Part shown: piece after piece, positions 34,904 to 43,497 of the stretch
Numbering within the stretch: position 1 is the first letter of the stretch
Layout: the number at the start of each line of letters is the position of its first letter
Assembly: GCF_036346105.1 (NCBI RefSeq)
Contig: NZ_CP107811.1
Coordinates: 2,796,501 to 2,860,500 of the forward strand
Origin: Streptomyces sp. NBC_00539
Lineage (GTDB): Bacteria > Actinomycetota > Actinomycetes > Streptomycetales > Streptomycetaceae
Reading direction: 5' to 3'
DNA: 64,000 nt
The notes under the pieces: generated by a model
Databases searched by the model: none
The model's input: only the letters and a program-made list of their open reading frames with translations
Told to the model about the DNA's origin: nothing
Program-made: the position numbers and the translations under genes

Positions 34904-35284
34904 GTGCCGGCTGGAACGTTGTACCGCGGCCGGGAAGGAATGTGGTCCTGGGTGGCTCATCGAGTCACCGGCGTCCTCATCTTCTTCTTCCTGTTCGTAC
35001 ACGTCCTCGACACCGCTCTCGTCCGCGTCTCCCCCGAGGCGTACGACGATGTCGTGGCTACCTATAAGACTCCGATCGTCGCGCTGCTGGAGTACGGCCT
35101 AGTGGCCGCCATCCTCTTCCACGCGCTCAACGGTCTGCGTGTGATCGCCGTGGACTTCTGGTCCAAGGGCCCCCGTTACCAGAAGACGATGTTCTGGTGG
35201 GTCGGGGGCATCTGGATCGTGCTGATGGCCGGAGCTGTTTACCCGGTCCTGCACCACGCCTACCTCGAACTGTTCGGGAAGTGA
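34904..35284 (+). CDS. sdhC: succinate dehydrogenase cytochrome b subunit
   Basis: A 126-residue subunit with three membrane helices. RGREGMWSWVAHRVTGVLI begins the quinone-binding site and LFHALNGLR contains a heme-ligand candidate histidine. With SdhD it anchors the SdhAB dimer to the membrane and passes electrons to menaquinone. The GTG at 34904 follows GGAGG by 7 nt. First gene of the sdhCDAB operon; 5 bp to sdhD. Confidence 0.95.
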   Translation: MPAGTLYRGREGMWSWVAHRVTGVLIFFFLFVHVLDTALVRVSPEAYDDVVATYKTPIVALLEYGLVAAILFHALNGLRVIAVDFWSKGPRYQKTMFWWVGGIWIVLMAGAVYPVLHHAYLELFGK

Positions 35285-35289
35285 CACGC

Positions 35290-35772
35290 ATGTCTTCTGA
35301 CACTTCTTCCGCCCAGGCCATCGGCGCCGTAGAGGGCGTCTCCCTCTACGACGTCGAGAACCCGGCGCCGTACATCGAGGCCCCGCGCAAGCGCACCGGC
35401 AAGACGCCGCGCTCGACCCGCGGCAACTTCGAGATGGCCGCGTGGCTCTTCATGCGCCTGTCGGGCATCGTCCTGGTGGTGCTGGTCATCGGCCACCTGC
35501 TCATCCAGCTGGTGCTGGACGGCGGCGTCACCAAGATCGGTTTCGCCTTCGTGGCGGGCCGCTGGGCGTCCCCGTTCTGGCAGGTCTGGGACCTGCTGAT
35601 GCTGTGGCTGGCCATGCTGCACGGCTCCAACGGTCTGCGTACGGTCATCAACGACTACGCGGAACGCCCGGGCACGCGGCTGTGGCTGAAGGGCCTGCTC
35701 TACACCGCCACGGTGTTCACCATCCTTCTGGGCACGCTGGTGATCTTCACCTTCGACCCGAACATCCGCTAG
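35290..35772 (+). CDS. sdhD: succinate dehydrogenase membrane anchor subunit
   Basis: A 160-residue subunit: a hydrophilic N-terminus of about 45 residues, then three membrane helices. LAMLHGSNGLRTVINDY in the second or third helix holds the other heme-ligand candidate His, in the same H-x-x-NGLR pattern as SdhC. The ATG at 35290 lies 5 bp after the sdhC stop. It belongs to complex II and ends 24 bp before sdhA. Confidence 0.94.
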   Translation: MSSDTSSAQAIGAVEGVSLYDVENPAPYIEAPRKRTGKTPRSTRGNFEMAAWLFMRLSGIVLVVLVIGHLLIQLVLDGGVTKIGFAFVAGRWASPFWQVWDLLMLWLAMLHGSNGLRTVINDYAERPGTRLWLKGLLYTATVFTILLGTLVIFTFDPNIR

Positions 35773-35796
35773 GCACGGGCTGAGGCGAATCGACTC

Positions 35797-37551
35797 ATGA
35801 AGATCCACAAGTACGACACCGTCATCGTCGGCGCCGGTGGCGCCGGCATGCGCGCCGCCATCGAGGCGACGAAGCGCAGCCGCACCGCCGTGCTGACGAA
35901 GCTCTACCCCACCCGCTCCCACACGGGCGCCGCGCAGGGCGGCATGGCCGCCGCGCTCGCCAACGTGGAGGACGACAACTGGGAGTGGCACACCTTCGAC
36001 ACGGTCAAGGGCGGTGACTACCTGGTCGACCAGGACGCCGCCGAGATCCTGGCGAAGGAGGCCATCGACGCGGTCCTCGACCTGGAGAAGATGGGCCTGC
36101 CGTTCAACCGCACCCCGGACGGCACCATCGACCAGCGCCGCTTCGGCGGCCACTCCCGCAACCACGGCGAGGCGCCGGTCCGCCGGTCCTGCTACGCCGC
36201 GGACCGCACCGGACACATGATCCTCCAGACGCTGTACCAGAACTGCGTCAAGGAGGGCGTGGAGTTCTTCAACGAGTTCTACGTCCTGGACCAGCTCCTG
36301 GTCGAGGAGGACGGCGTCAAGAAGTCGGCCGGCGTGGTCGCGTACGAGCTCGCCACCGGCGAGATCCACGTGTTCCAGGCGAAGTCCGTCATCTACGCCT
36401 CCGGCGGCACCGGCAAGTTCTTCAAGGTGACCTCCAACGCGCACACCCTCACGGGTGACGGCCAGGCGGCCTGCTACCGCCGCGGCCTGCCGCTGGAGGA
36501 CATGGAGTTCTTCCAGTTCCACCCGACGGGCATCTGGCGCATGGGCATCCTGCTGACGGAGGGCGCCCGTGGTGAGGGCGGCATCCTCCGCAACAAGGAC
36601 GGCGAGCGCTTCATGGAGAAGTACGCGCCGGTCATGAAGGACCTCGCGTCCCGTGACGTCGTCTCGCGCTCCATCTACACCGAGATCCGCGAGGGCCGCG
36701 GCTGCGGTCCGGCCGGTGACCACGTGTACCTGGACCTGACGCACCTGCCGCCGGAGCAGCTCGACGCGAAGCTCCCGGACATCACCGAGTTCGCGCGTAC
36801 GTACCTTGGCATCGAGCCGTACACGGACCCGATCCCGATCCAGCCCACCGCGCACTACGCCATGGGCGGCATCCCGACCAACGTCGAGGGTGAGGTCCTG
36901 GCGGACAACACCACCGTCGTCCCGGGCCTGTACGCGGCCGGCGAGGTCGCCTGTGTCTCCGTGCACGGCGCGAACCGTCTGGGCACCAACTCGCTGCTGG
37001 ACATCAACGTCTTCGGCAAGCGCTCGGGCATCGCCGCGGCCGAGTACGCGCACGAGAACGACTACGTCGAGCTGCCCGAGAACCCGGCGCAGCAGGTCAT
37101 CGACCTGGTCGAGCGGCTGCGTTCCTCCACGGGCAACGAGCGGGTCGCGGACCTGCGCCTGGAGCTCCAGGAGACGATGGACGCGTGCGTGATGGTGTTC
37201 CGTACGGAGCAGACCATCAAGACCGCGGTCGAGAAGATCGCGGAACTGCGCGAGCGCTACAAGAACGTGTCCGTCCAGGACAAGGGCAAGCGCTTCAACA
37301 CGGACCTGCTGGAAGCCATCGAGCTGGGCAACCTGCTCGACCTGGCTGAGGTCATGGCCGTGTCCGCGCTGGCGCGCAAGGAGTCCCGCGGCGGTCACTA
37401 CCGCGAGGACTACCCGAACCGCGACGACGTCAACTTCATGCGCCACACCATGGCGTACCGCGAGGTCGGCGACGACGGTAAGGACAGCGTCCGGCTGGAC
37501 TACAAGCCCGTCGTCGTCACCCGCTACCAGCCGATGGAGCGTAAGTACTGA
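35797..37551 (+). CDS. sdhA: succinate dehydrogenase flavoprotein subunit
   Basis: A 584-residue FAD-binding catalytic subunit. The dinucleotide motif VIVGAGGAGMRA is at residues 9-20, His42 in RSHTGAAQGG should carry the covalent FAD, and the substrate and active-site segments (FHPTGIWRMGILLTEGARGEGG, SVHGANRLGTNSLLD) are intact. It oxidises succinate to fumarate in the TCA cycle. The stop shares one base with the sdhB start (TGATG). Confidence 0.97.
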   Translation: MKIHKYDTVIVGAGGAGMRAAIEATKRSRTAVLTKLYPTRSHTGAAQGGMAAALANVEDDNWEWHTFDTVKGGDYLVDQDAAEILAKEAIDAVLDLEKMGLPFNRTPDGTIDQRRFGGHSRNHGEAPVRRSCYAADRTGHMILQTLYQNCVKEGVEFFNEFYVLDQLLVEEDGVKKSAGVVAYELATGEIHVFQAKSVIYASGGTGKFFKVTSNAHTLTGDGQAACYRRGLPLEDMEFFQFHPTGIWRMGILLTEGARGEGGILRNKDGERFMEKYAPVMKDLASRDVVSRSIYTEIREGRGCGPAGDHVYLDLTHLPPEQLDAKLPDITEFARTYLGIEPYTDPIPIQPTAHYAMGGIPTNVEGEVLADNTTVVPGLYAAGEVACVSVHGANRLGTNSLLDINVFGKRSGIAAAEYAHENDYVELPENPAQQVIDLVERLRSSTGNERVADLRLELQETMDACVMVFRTEQTIKTAVEKIAELRERYKNVSVQDKGKRFNTDLLEAIELGNLLDLAEVMAVSALARKESRGGHYREDYPNRDDVNFMRHTMAYREVGDDGKDSVRLDYKPVVVTRYQPMERKY

Positions 37552-38318
37552 TGGCCACCCCGACCCTGTCCAAGACGGACGCGATGGAGGCCGCGGCCGC
37601 GGCCTCGCCCTTCATCACGGTCACGTTCCGGATCCGCCGCTTCAACCCCGAGATCTCGGACGAGGCGCAGTGGCAGGACTTCCAGATCGAGATCGACCCG
37701 AAGGAGCGCGTGCTCGACGGTCTCCACAAGATCAAGTGGGACCTCGACGGCACGCTGACCTTCCGCCGCTCGTGCGCGCACGGCATCTGCGGCTCCGACG
37801 CGATGCGGATCAACGGCAAGAACAGGCTCGCCTGCAAGACGCTGATCAAGGACATCAACCCGGAGAAGCCCATCACCGTCGAGGCCATCAAGGGCCTCAC
37901 GGTGATGAAGGACCTCGTGGTCGACATGGAGCCCTTCTTCCAGGCCTACCGCGACGTCATGCCGTTCCTGGTGACGACGGGCAACGAGCCGACGCGCGAG
38001 CGCCTGCAGTCCGCCGAGGACCGCGAGCGCTTCGACGACACCACCAAGTGCATCCTGTGCGCCGCGTGCACGTCCTCGTGCCCGGTGTTCTGGAACGACG
38101 GCCAGTACTTCGGCCCGGCGGCGATCGTCAACGCGCACCGCTTCATCTTCGACTCGCGTGACGAGGCCGGCGAGCAGCGGCTGGAGATCCTGAACGACAA
38201 GGACGGCGTGTGGCGCTGCCGCACGACCTTCAACTGCACCGACGCGTGCCCGCGTGGCATCGAGGTCACGAAGGCCATCCAGGAAGTCAAGCGGGCGCTG
38301 ATCACCCGCCGCTTCTGA
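37551..38318 (+). CDS. sdhB: succinate dehydrogenase iron-sulfur subunit
   Basis: A 255-residue subunit with three Fe-S cluster sites in order: a 2Fe-2S site with Cys75, Cys80, Asp83 and Cys95 (SCAHGICGSDAM), then the 4Fe-4S and 3Fe-4S sites in CILCAACTSSCP and CRTTFNCTDACPRG. Asp replaces the third Cys of the plant-type site, as in E. coli SdhB. It moves electrons from SdhA to SdhCD. Translation is coupled to sdhA, and a terminator follows. Confidence 0.97.
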   Translation: MATPTLSKTDAMEAAAAASPFITVTFRIRRFNPEISDEAQWQDFQIEIDPKERVLDGLHKIKWDLDGTLTFRRSCAHGICGSDAMRINGKNRLACKTLIKDINPEKPITVEAIKGLTVMKDLVVDMEPFFQAYRDVMPFLVTTGNEPTRERLQSAEDRERFDDTTKCILCAACTSSCPVFWNDGQYFGPAAIVNAHRFIFDSRDEAGEQRLEILNDKDGVWRCRTTFNCTDACPRGIEVTKAIQEVKRALITRRF

Positions 38319-38374
38319 TCCTTTGACGCGCCGGACTCCGTCCGGCGGTCCCGGCTGAGACCGCCGGCCGTCTG

Positions 38375-38406
38375 AGGCCCGTGCCCCCTTGAGGGGGTGC
38401 GGGCCT
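38375..38406 (+). terminator. sdhCDAB terminator
   Basis: A 14-bp stem with two G-T pairs (AGGCCCGTGCCCCC / GGGGGTGCGGGCCT) and a TTGA loop, followed by TT. A second dyad, GGCGGTC / GACCGCC, lies 30 bp upstream. Confidence 0.85.
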
Positions 38407-38498
38407 TTGCCGTTGCCGAAGCGAGGGCGTGGACGGCCCCTCGGTGGGCCCGTCGTAGTGCTGCCGCATTCCGCCTCGAACCGCACCCTCCACCACCC

Positions 38499-38556
38499 TT
38501 GAACCTGTTCAAAAAGAGGACTAGAGTCAGCGACGTCAGCAGTTGAACACGTTCAA
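38499..38556 (+). promoter_or_regulatory. promoter with two TTGAAC-N2-GTTCAA operators
   Basis: TTGAAC (38499-38504) and TAGAGT (38522-38527) form -35 and -10 elements with a 17-bp spacer. The -35 is the left half of the palindrome TTGAACCTGTTCAA (38499-38512), and a second palindrome TTGAACACGTTCAA (38543-38556) sits just past the predicted start of transcription. This is a textbook repressor layout; the TetR gene at 39417, third in the operon, is the obvious candidate. Confidence 0.7.
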
Positions 38557-38568
38557 AGGGGCTGGGCC

Positions 38569-38973
38569 ATGGATCTCACCGTGGTTGCGTACGTCATCTA
38601 CCTGGTCATCAGCATCGGGCTCACCGTCTGGGTCGCCCGGACCCTGACGCGCAACGGGCGGGTCTTCATCGCCGATGTGCTCCAGGGCAACGAGAAGCTC
38701 GCCGACGCCGTGAACCACCTGCTGGTCGTCGGGTTCTACCTGGTGAACATCGGCTTCGTGACCCTCTACCTGCGCTCGGCCGACACCATCCAGGAGGCCC
38801 GGGGGCTGTTCGAGGCGCTCTCGGTGAAGCTCGGCGTCGTCCTGCTCGTGCTCGGCGTGATGCACCTCGGCAACGTGTGGGTGCTCAACAAGATGCGCCG
38901 CCGCGGCATCATGGAGCGCCAGCAGACCCCGCCGGTCGCCCCCCAGGGGTGGACCGCCCCGGCCGGGGCCTGA
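38569..38973 (+). CDS. small membrane protein, first gene of a TetR-linked operon
   Basis: A 134-residue protein with three membrane helices (about 4-22, 48-66, 85-104) and a Pro-rich C-terminal tail. Conserved-looking features are TLTRNGRVFIADVLQGNEKLADAVNHL cut to its core NEKLADAVNHLL. No enzymatic motif was seen and I do not recognise the family by name. It lies directly behind the operator pair and 6 bp before the DCC-family gene, so it is the first target of that regulator. Confidence 0.75.
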   Translation: MDLTVVAYVIYLVISIGLTVWVARTLTRNGRVFIADVLQGNEKLADAVNHLLVVGFYLVNIGFVTLYLRSADTIQEARGLFEALSVKLGVVLLVLGVMHLGNVWVLNKMRRRGIMERQQTPPVAPQGWTAPAGA

Positions 38974-38979
38974 GCCCCC

Positions 38980-39405
38980 GTGGCCGGCGCGACCGCACCG
39001 ATCCGGCACCTGACCGTGCTCTACGACGCGCACTGCCCGCTGTGCGTGCACATCCGGCACTGGCTCCTCGGACAGCGGTGGCTCGTGCCGCTGCGGCTGG
39101 TCCCCGCCGGATCGTACGGGGCCCGGCAGCGGTTCCCCGGCCTGGACCACGCGGCGACGCTGCGCCGGATCACCGTGGTCGGGGACACCGGCCAGATCTG
39201 GACCGGCACCGACGCCTTCATCGTGTGCCTGTGGGCCCTGGCCGAGCACCGGCCGAGGGCCAACTGGCTGGCCACCCCCGCGGGCCGCCCCTTCGCCCGC
39301 GCCGCCATGTACACCGCCTCCGCCTGGCGGGCCGCGGTCCGTACCAACGGCGGTGCGGGGGCGGAAGAACCGGCCTGTGACGACCACTGCGCCGTACCCC
39401 GATAG
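38980..39405 (+). CDS. DCC family (DUF393) thiol-disulfide oxidoreductase-like protein
   Basis: A 141-residue protein with the DUF393 thioredoxin-like start LTVLYDAHCPLCVHIRHWL; the family's DxxCxxC motif is intact (Cys near 19 and 22). The rest (AWRAAVRT...) fits the family. A C-terminal Cys pair (ACDDHC) is extra. It starts with GTG at 38980, 6 bp after the preceding stop, and is followed by tetR at 12 bp. Possible redox role at the membrane, uncertain. Confidence 0.75.
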   Translation: MAGATAPIRHLTVLYDAHCPLCVHIRHWLLGQRWLVPLRLVPAGSYGARQRFPGLDHAATLRRITVVGDTGQIWTGTDAFIVCLWALAEHRPRANWLATPAGRPFARAAMYTASAWRAAVRTNGGAGAEEPACDDHCAVPR

Positions 39406-39416
39406 GGTCGTACACC

Positions 39417-40151
39417 GTGACCGACCAGAAGGCTCCGAAGAGCGAACAGACCCGCACCCTCATCCTCGAAACCGCCCTCCGCCTGTTCCAGGAGCGCGGG
39501 TTCGACAAGACGACGATGCGGGTCATCGCCAAGGAGGCGGGGGTCTCGGTCGGCAACGCGTACTACTACTTCGCTTCGAAGGAACACCTGGTCCAGGGGT
39601 TCTACGACCGGATCGGCGCCGCCCACCAGGCGGCGGTCCGGCCGATCCTGGACAACGAGAGCGACTTGCAGAAGCGGCTGGCGGGCGTCCTGACCAGCTG
39701 GCTGGACATCGCGGCCCCGTACCACGAGTTCGCCTCGCAGTTCTTCAAGAACGCCGCCGACCCGGAGAGCCCGCTCAGCCCCTTCTCGCCCGAATCGGAA
39801 CCCGCGCGCAAGGCGGCGATCGACATGCACCGCGAGGTGCTGGCGGGCGCGAAGACGAAGGTACCGGAGGAACTGGCCGACGTACTGCCCGAGCTGATGT
39901 GGCTCTCGCAGATGGGGCTGGTCCTGTACTGGGTCTTCGACCGCTCACCGGACAGCGAGAAGACCCGCCGGCTCGCCGAGCGCGGCGCGCAGCTCACGAC
40001 GCGGGGCATCGTCCTCGCCCGGTTCCGGGTGCTGCGGCCGCTGGTGCGCGAGGTGCACGAACTGTTCGCGGACTTCCTGCCGGGCATGGCCCAGACCGCG
40101 GTCTCCCGCAAGAAGCGCGCCTCCGACCCGTATCCGGAGGAGACGTCCTAG
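39417..40151 (+). CDS. TetR family transcriptional regulator
   Basis: A 244-residue regulator with an N-terminal TetR HTH (ETALRLFQERGFDKTTMRVI, AGVSVGNAYYYFASKEHLV) and a C-terminal ligand/dimer domain. GTG at 39417 is the start. As third gene of the operon it probably represses its own transcription through the TTGAAC-N2-GTTCAA sites at 38499-38556. The motif fits the consensus TnnAACnnGTTnnA that I recall for mycobacterial KstR, but no lipid genes lie nearby. Confidence 0.9.
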   Translation: MTDQKAPKSEQTRTLILETALRLFQERGFDKTTMRVIAKEAGVSVGNAYYYFASKEHLVQGFYDRIGAAHQAAVRPILDNESDLQKRLAGVLTSWLDIAAPYHEFASQFFKNAADPESPLSPFSPESEPARKAAIDMHREVLAGAKTKVPEELADVLPELMWLSQMGLVLYWVFDRSPDSEKTRRLAERGAQLTTRGIVLARFRVLRPLVREVHELFADFLPGMAQTAVSRKKRASDPYPEETS

Positions 40152-40193
40152 TCCGCGGGAGTCACGGTCCGCGGGAGTCCTGGTCCGCGGGAG
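40151..40193. repeat. three 16-bp-spaced GTCCGCGGGAG repeats
   Basis: GTCCGCGGGAG occurs at 40151-40161, 40167-40177 and 40183-40193 in the gap between the convergent tetR and solute-binding-protein genes; the first copy includes the final base of the tetR stop. Function unknown. Confidence 0.7.
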
Positions 40194-40201
40194 ACGGCAG
40201 G

Positions 40202-40218
40202 GACGGCCTGAGGCCGTC
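40202..40218. terminator. terminator between convergent genes
   Basis: A 7-bp stem, GACGGCC / GGCCGTC, with a TGA loop followed by TCTTCC on the plus strand. It can serve both tetR and the solute-binding protein gene. Confidence 0.65.
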
Positions 40219-40223
40219 TCTTC

Positions 40224-41780
40224 CTAGAGCCAGTTGAGTTCCGACAGGCGCCACACGCCCGTCCCGTCGGACAGGTACTGCGCTCCCCCGACGGCCTCGC
40301 GGGACATCACGTAGTCCTTCTTCTGCCAGATCGGCAGGATCGGGACCTGCTGCGAGACCAGCTTCTGGAGCTCGCGGAAGTCGGGGGCCGCCTCGCCCCG
40401 GGTCGAGTGGCCGCGGGTGCGGGCGATCAGGTCGTCCACGGCCTTGTCGGAGTAGCCGTTGTTCATGCTGGAGCCGGTGGCGACGAGCGGCGCGAGGAAG
40501 TTGTCCGCGTCCGGGAAGTCGGCGATCCACCCCAGGGTGTAGGCGTCGAACTCGCCGGCCGCGTACTGCTTCTGGTAGTCCTGGAACGTGGCGACCGTCT
40601 TGATCTTCAACTGGAACAGGCCGGTCGCCGACAGCTGCTTGGCGATCGCGTCGGCCTCCTGCACGTTGGCGCCCCGCTCGTTGACACCCAGGGTCAGCGA
40701 GACGGGCGTGGTGATCCCGGCGTCCTTGAGGATCTTCTTCGCCGCCGCCTCGTCGGGCTTGGGGTAGGTGTCGAAGAACGGCGTGCTGTGCCCGGCGACT
40801 CCGGCCGGCACGAGCGAGTAGAGCGGGGTGACCGTGCCCTTGTGGATGTCGGCGGCCAGCTTGGAGCGGTCCAGCAGGGCGGCGATGGCCTGGCGCACGG
40901 CGGGCCGGGCGGTGGCCGATCCGGGCCGCACGTTGAAGATCATGATGCGGGTCTCGGTACCGCCGGAGACCTGGTAGCGGGTGTCCTGCAGGCCGGGGCC
41001 GAGGCCGGCGAGCACCTCGGGCGGCATGTCGCGGTGGGCGACGTCGATCTTCCGGTCCGTCCAGGCCTTGTTGAGTTCCGCGGAGCCCTTGAAGTACTTG
41101 ACGGTGACGCCCGCGAGGGCCGGCTTGGCCTGGCCCTTGTACGTCGGGTTGGGCCTCAGCTCGGCGCTCGCGCCGGCCTCGTAGCCGGCGAGGGTGAAGG
41201 GGCCCGAGCCGTCGACCTTGTCCCCCTCGCGCAGGGCCTTGGCCGGGTACGCGTCCTTGTCGACGATCGAGGCCGCGCCCGTCGCGATCTTGAAGGGGAA
41301 GGTGGCGTCGGGAGCCTTGAGGGTGAAGGTGACGGTGCCGCCGTCGGCCTTGACCGACGCCAGGGTGTCGAAGAGCGAGGCCGGACCCTGGTCGGCGTTG
41401 ATCGCCTTGATCCGGTCGAAGGAGTACTTGACGTCCTCGGCGGTGACGGCACGCCCGTTGGAGAACTTCACCTCCGGACGGAGGCGGCACTGGTACGTGG
41501 TGAGCTGCTGCCCGACGAACGCGCAGTCGGAGGCCGCGTCCGGTACCGGCGTGTCCGAGCCGGGCTTGATGGTCAGCAGCGACTGGTAGACGTTGCTGAA
41601 CAGGGCCCAGGACCCCGCGTCGTACGCCCCGGCCGGGTCGAGGCTGGAGACCGAATCGCTGGTGCCGACCCTGATCGCGCCGCGGCCTTCGCCGTCGGGC
41701 AGGAGCTGCCAGGCCGCGATGCCCGCGGCCGCCGCGAGGACGAGACCGGCCGCAATGACCCCAGGTCTGACAGACCCCAT
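40224..41780 (-). CDS. family 5 ABC substrate-binding protein (peptide type), orphan
   Basis: About 518 residues of the SBP_bac_5 family: N-terminal hydrophobic anchor (about 8-28), then SVSSLDPAGAYDAGSWALFSNVYQ cut to SSLDPAGAYDAG, and the family segment RPEVKFSNGRAVTAEDVKYS. Such proteins bind oligopeptides, opines, nickel or heme. There is no lipobox cysteine, so it may be held by an uncleaved helix. The ATG at 41780 was chosen. No permease or ATPase gene is nearby, so it must share components from elsewhere or act alone. Confidence 0.83.
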   Translation of the reverse strand: MGSVRPGVIAAGLVLAAAAGIAAWQLLPDGEGRGAIRVGTSDSVSSLDPAGAYDAGSWALFSNVYQSLLTIKPGSDTPVPDAASDCAFVGQQLTTYQCRLRPEVKFSNGRAVTAEDVKYSFDRIKAINADQGPASLFDTLASVKADGGTVTFTLKAPDATFPFKIATGAASIVDKDAYPAKALREGDKVDGSGPFTLAGYEAGASAELRPNPTYKGQAKPALAGVTVKYFKGSAELNKAWTDRKIDVAHRDMPPEVLAGLGPGLQDTRYQVSGGTETRIMIFNVRPGSATARPAVRQAIAALLDRSKLAADIHKGTVTPLYSLVPAGVAGHSTPFFDTYPKPDEAAAKKILKDAGITTPVSLTLGVNERGANVQEADAIAKQLSATGLFQLKIKTVATFQDYQKQYAAGEFDAYTLGWIADFPDADNFLAPLVATGSSMNNGYSDKAVDDLIARTRGHSTRGEAAPDFRELQKLVSQQVPILPIWQKKDYVMSREAVGGAQYLSDGTGVWRLSELNWL

Positions 41781-41868
41781 CCTCTGACCCCGCAATTCAC
41801 GTTAGGCGCACCGATTATCGGTCAGCCAATCACGGAATATCAGCCACCGGAAGGCCCGCGATGCCTGC

Positions 41869-43134
41869 TCAAGCCTGGTATGAGGCGAGTTCGACCACAG
41901 TGATGTCCGACGGAGCGCCCACCCGGACGGGCGGTCCCCAGGCACCCGCTCCGCGCGACACGTACAGCTGTGTGTCCCCGTAGCGTTCGAGTCCGGCGAC
42001 GGTGGGGTTGGCGAGTTCGGCGATGTAGTTGCCCGGCCAGAGCTGGCCCCCGTGGGTGTGGCCGGAGAGCTGGAGGTCGACGCCGTGCCGGACGGCGTCG
42101 TGGATGACGATCGGCTGGTGGGCCAGGAGCACGGCGGTCCGGCTGCGGTCGCGGTCGCCGAGGGCCGCCTGGAAGTCGGGGCCGTGGCCCTCGCCCTCCC
42201 CCTGGACGTCGTTGACCCCGGCGAGGTCGAAGTACGGCAGGGCGCGGCGGGCGTTCTCCAGCGGCTGGAGGCCGAGCTCGCGCACGTGGTCGATCCACTG
42301 CTGCGCGCCGGAGAAGTACTCGTGGTTGCCGGTGACGAAGAAGGAGCCGTGCCGGGCCCTGAGTCCGCGCAGCGGTTCGGCGGCCGGGCCGAGGTCGTGC
42401 ACGTTGCCGTCCACGAGGTCGCCGACGACGGCGATGAGGTCGGGCTGGGTGCGGTTGACGGTCTCCACGATGCGGGCGGTGTGCGCCCGGCCGAGGATCG
42501 GGCCGAGGTGGACGTCGCTGACGACCGCGATCCGGAAGCCGTGCGCCGCGCGGGGCAGCCGGGCGAGGGGCACCTGCACGCGCTTGACGCGCGGGCCGCG
42601 CAGCACCCCGTACGTCCCGGCGCCGACGGTGGCGAGGGCCGCGGCCGCCGCGGCCCCGCCGACGGTACGGGCGACGAACCGCCGCCGGGTGAAGTCGACG
42701 GGGGCGGGAGCGGGGGCGGCCTCCGGCCCGGACCCCGGCGGGGACGACGGCTCCGGCCCGGGCTCCGGGGACACGGCGGCCGGTACGGGCGCCGGCACCG
42801 GCGCGGGCGTACGCGCCGCGGTCCGGCGCAGCCACAGCCGGCGCACCGGCTCGGCCACCAGCATCGCCATCGTCAGGTACAGCAGCACCGCCAGCCACAT
42901 GAACCCCGGCCAGGCCACCGCGCGCTGGAGCCAGAACGGCGCCCCCGCGTGCCCCGCCACCAGCGCCGTGACCGCGAGCACCGGCAGGGCGAAGGCGAGC
43001 ACGGTCCCCGCCCTGCGCGCGGGACCACCCGGTCGGGTGGTGTCACGGACCAGCCGGGCCCACAGCCACCGGTGCACCAGGGCCAACAGGAGCAGCACCG
43101 CGAGCGCGACCACCGCGAGGACGAATACGGTCAT
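41869..43134 (-). CDS. metallophosphoesterase membrane protein
   Basis: A 421-residue protein with three to four membrane helices in the first 105 residues, a Pro/Ala/Glu-rich linker (110-145), a further hydrophobic stretch preceded by TRRRFVART (about 148-175, possibly a Tat-like motif), and a calcineurin-type phosphoesterase domain. Metal sites are AVVSDVHLG, VGDLVDG, VTGNHEY and SGHTHGGQ. The ATG overlaps the stop of the SCO4848-like gene by 4 nt (ATGA), so the genes are coupled. The substrate is unknown. Confidence 0.88.
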   Translation of the reverse strand: MTVFVLAVVALAVLLLLALVHRWLWARLVRDTTRPGGPARRAGTVLAFALPVLAVTALVAGHAGAPFWLQRAVAWPGFMWLAVLLYLTMAMLVAEPVRRLWLRRTAARTPAPVPAPVPAAVSPEPGPEPSSPPGSGPEAAPAPAPVDFTRRRFVARTVGGAAAAAALATVGAGTYGVLRGPRVKRVQVPLARLPRAAHGFRIAVVSDVHLGPILGRAHTARIVETVNRTQPDLIAVVGDLVDGNVHDLGPAAEPLRGLRARHGSFFVTGNHEYFSGAQQWIDHVRELGLQPLENARRALPYFDLAGVNDVQGEGEGHGPDFQAALGDRDRSRTAVLLAHQPIVIHDAVRHGVDLQLSGHTHGGQLWPGNYIAELANPTVAGLERYGDTQLYVSRGAGAWGPPVRVGAPSDITVVELASYQA

Positions 43135-43376
43135 CGTGACTCACGCCGCAGCGCCCGCACACCACGCAACCCGATCACCCCAACGGCCGTCCCCAGGAGA
43201 AAGGACGTGACCGCGAGGAGAAGGTGGACCCAGAAGTACGCCGTAGGGTCCCCGGCCGCGTCGAAGGACAGGCCGCTTCCGTTCTTCCACAGATTCCGGA
43301 CGAAGGTCACCCAGATGAACCAGCTCCACACTCCGAAGGCGAGCAGGAACCAGGAGGCGGCGCGGCTGAGTTTCAT
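43131..43376 (-). CDS. SCO4848-like small membrane protein
   Basis: An 81-residue protein with two membrane helices: KLSRAASWFLLAFGVWSWFIW and HLLLAVTSFLLGTAVGVIG, joined by a loop RNLWKNGSGLSFDAAGDPTAYF. This pattern is the streptomycete family named after SCO4848. The ATG at 43376 is preferred; the frame is open much further upstream but that is shadow sequence of the D,D-carboxypeptidase gene. It is divergent from that gene and coupled to the metallophosphoesterase. No function is known. Confidence 0.8.
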   Translation of the reverse strand: MKLSRAASWFLLAFGVWSWFIWVTFVRNLWKNGSGLSFDAAGDPTAYFWVHLLLAVTSFLLGTAVGVIGLRGVRALRRESR

Positions 43377-43497
43377 GCCCTCAGTATCGGTTTCCTCGCC
43401 CGTACCGACGCGCCGGGGTGGGCTGTACCGGCGTCGGATGCGGCGGGTTGACCTCCGCGCGGCTGCCGTCAGCCCATCGGGATGTACTTTCACCTGC

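Noticed and set aside
38499-38556. LexA (SOS) boxes
   Set aside because: The GAAC and GTTC half-sites are 2 bp apart, while the actinobacterial SOS box has four bases between them. The neighbouring genes are not DNA-repair genes and a TetR gene is in the operon.
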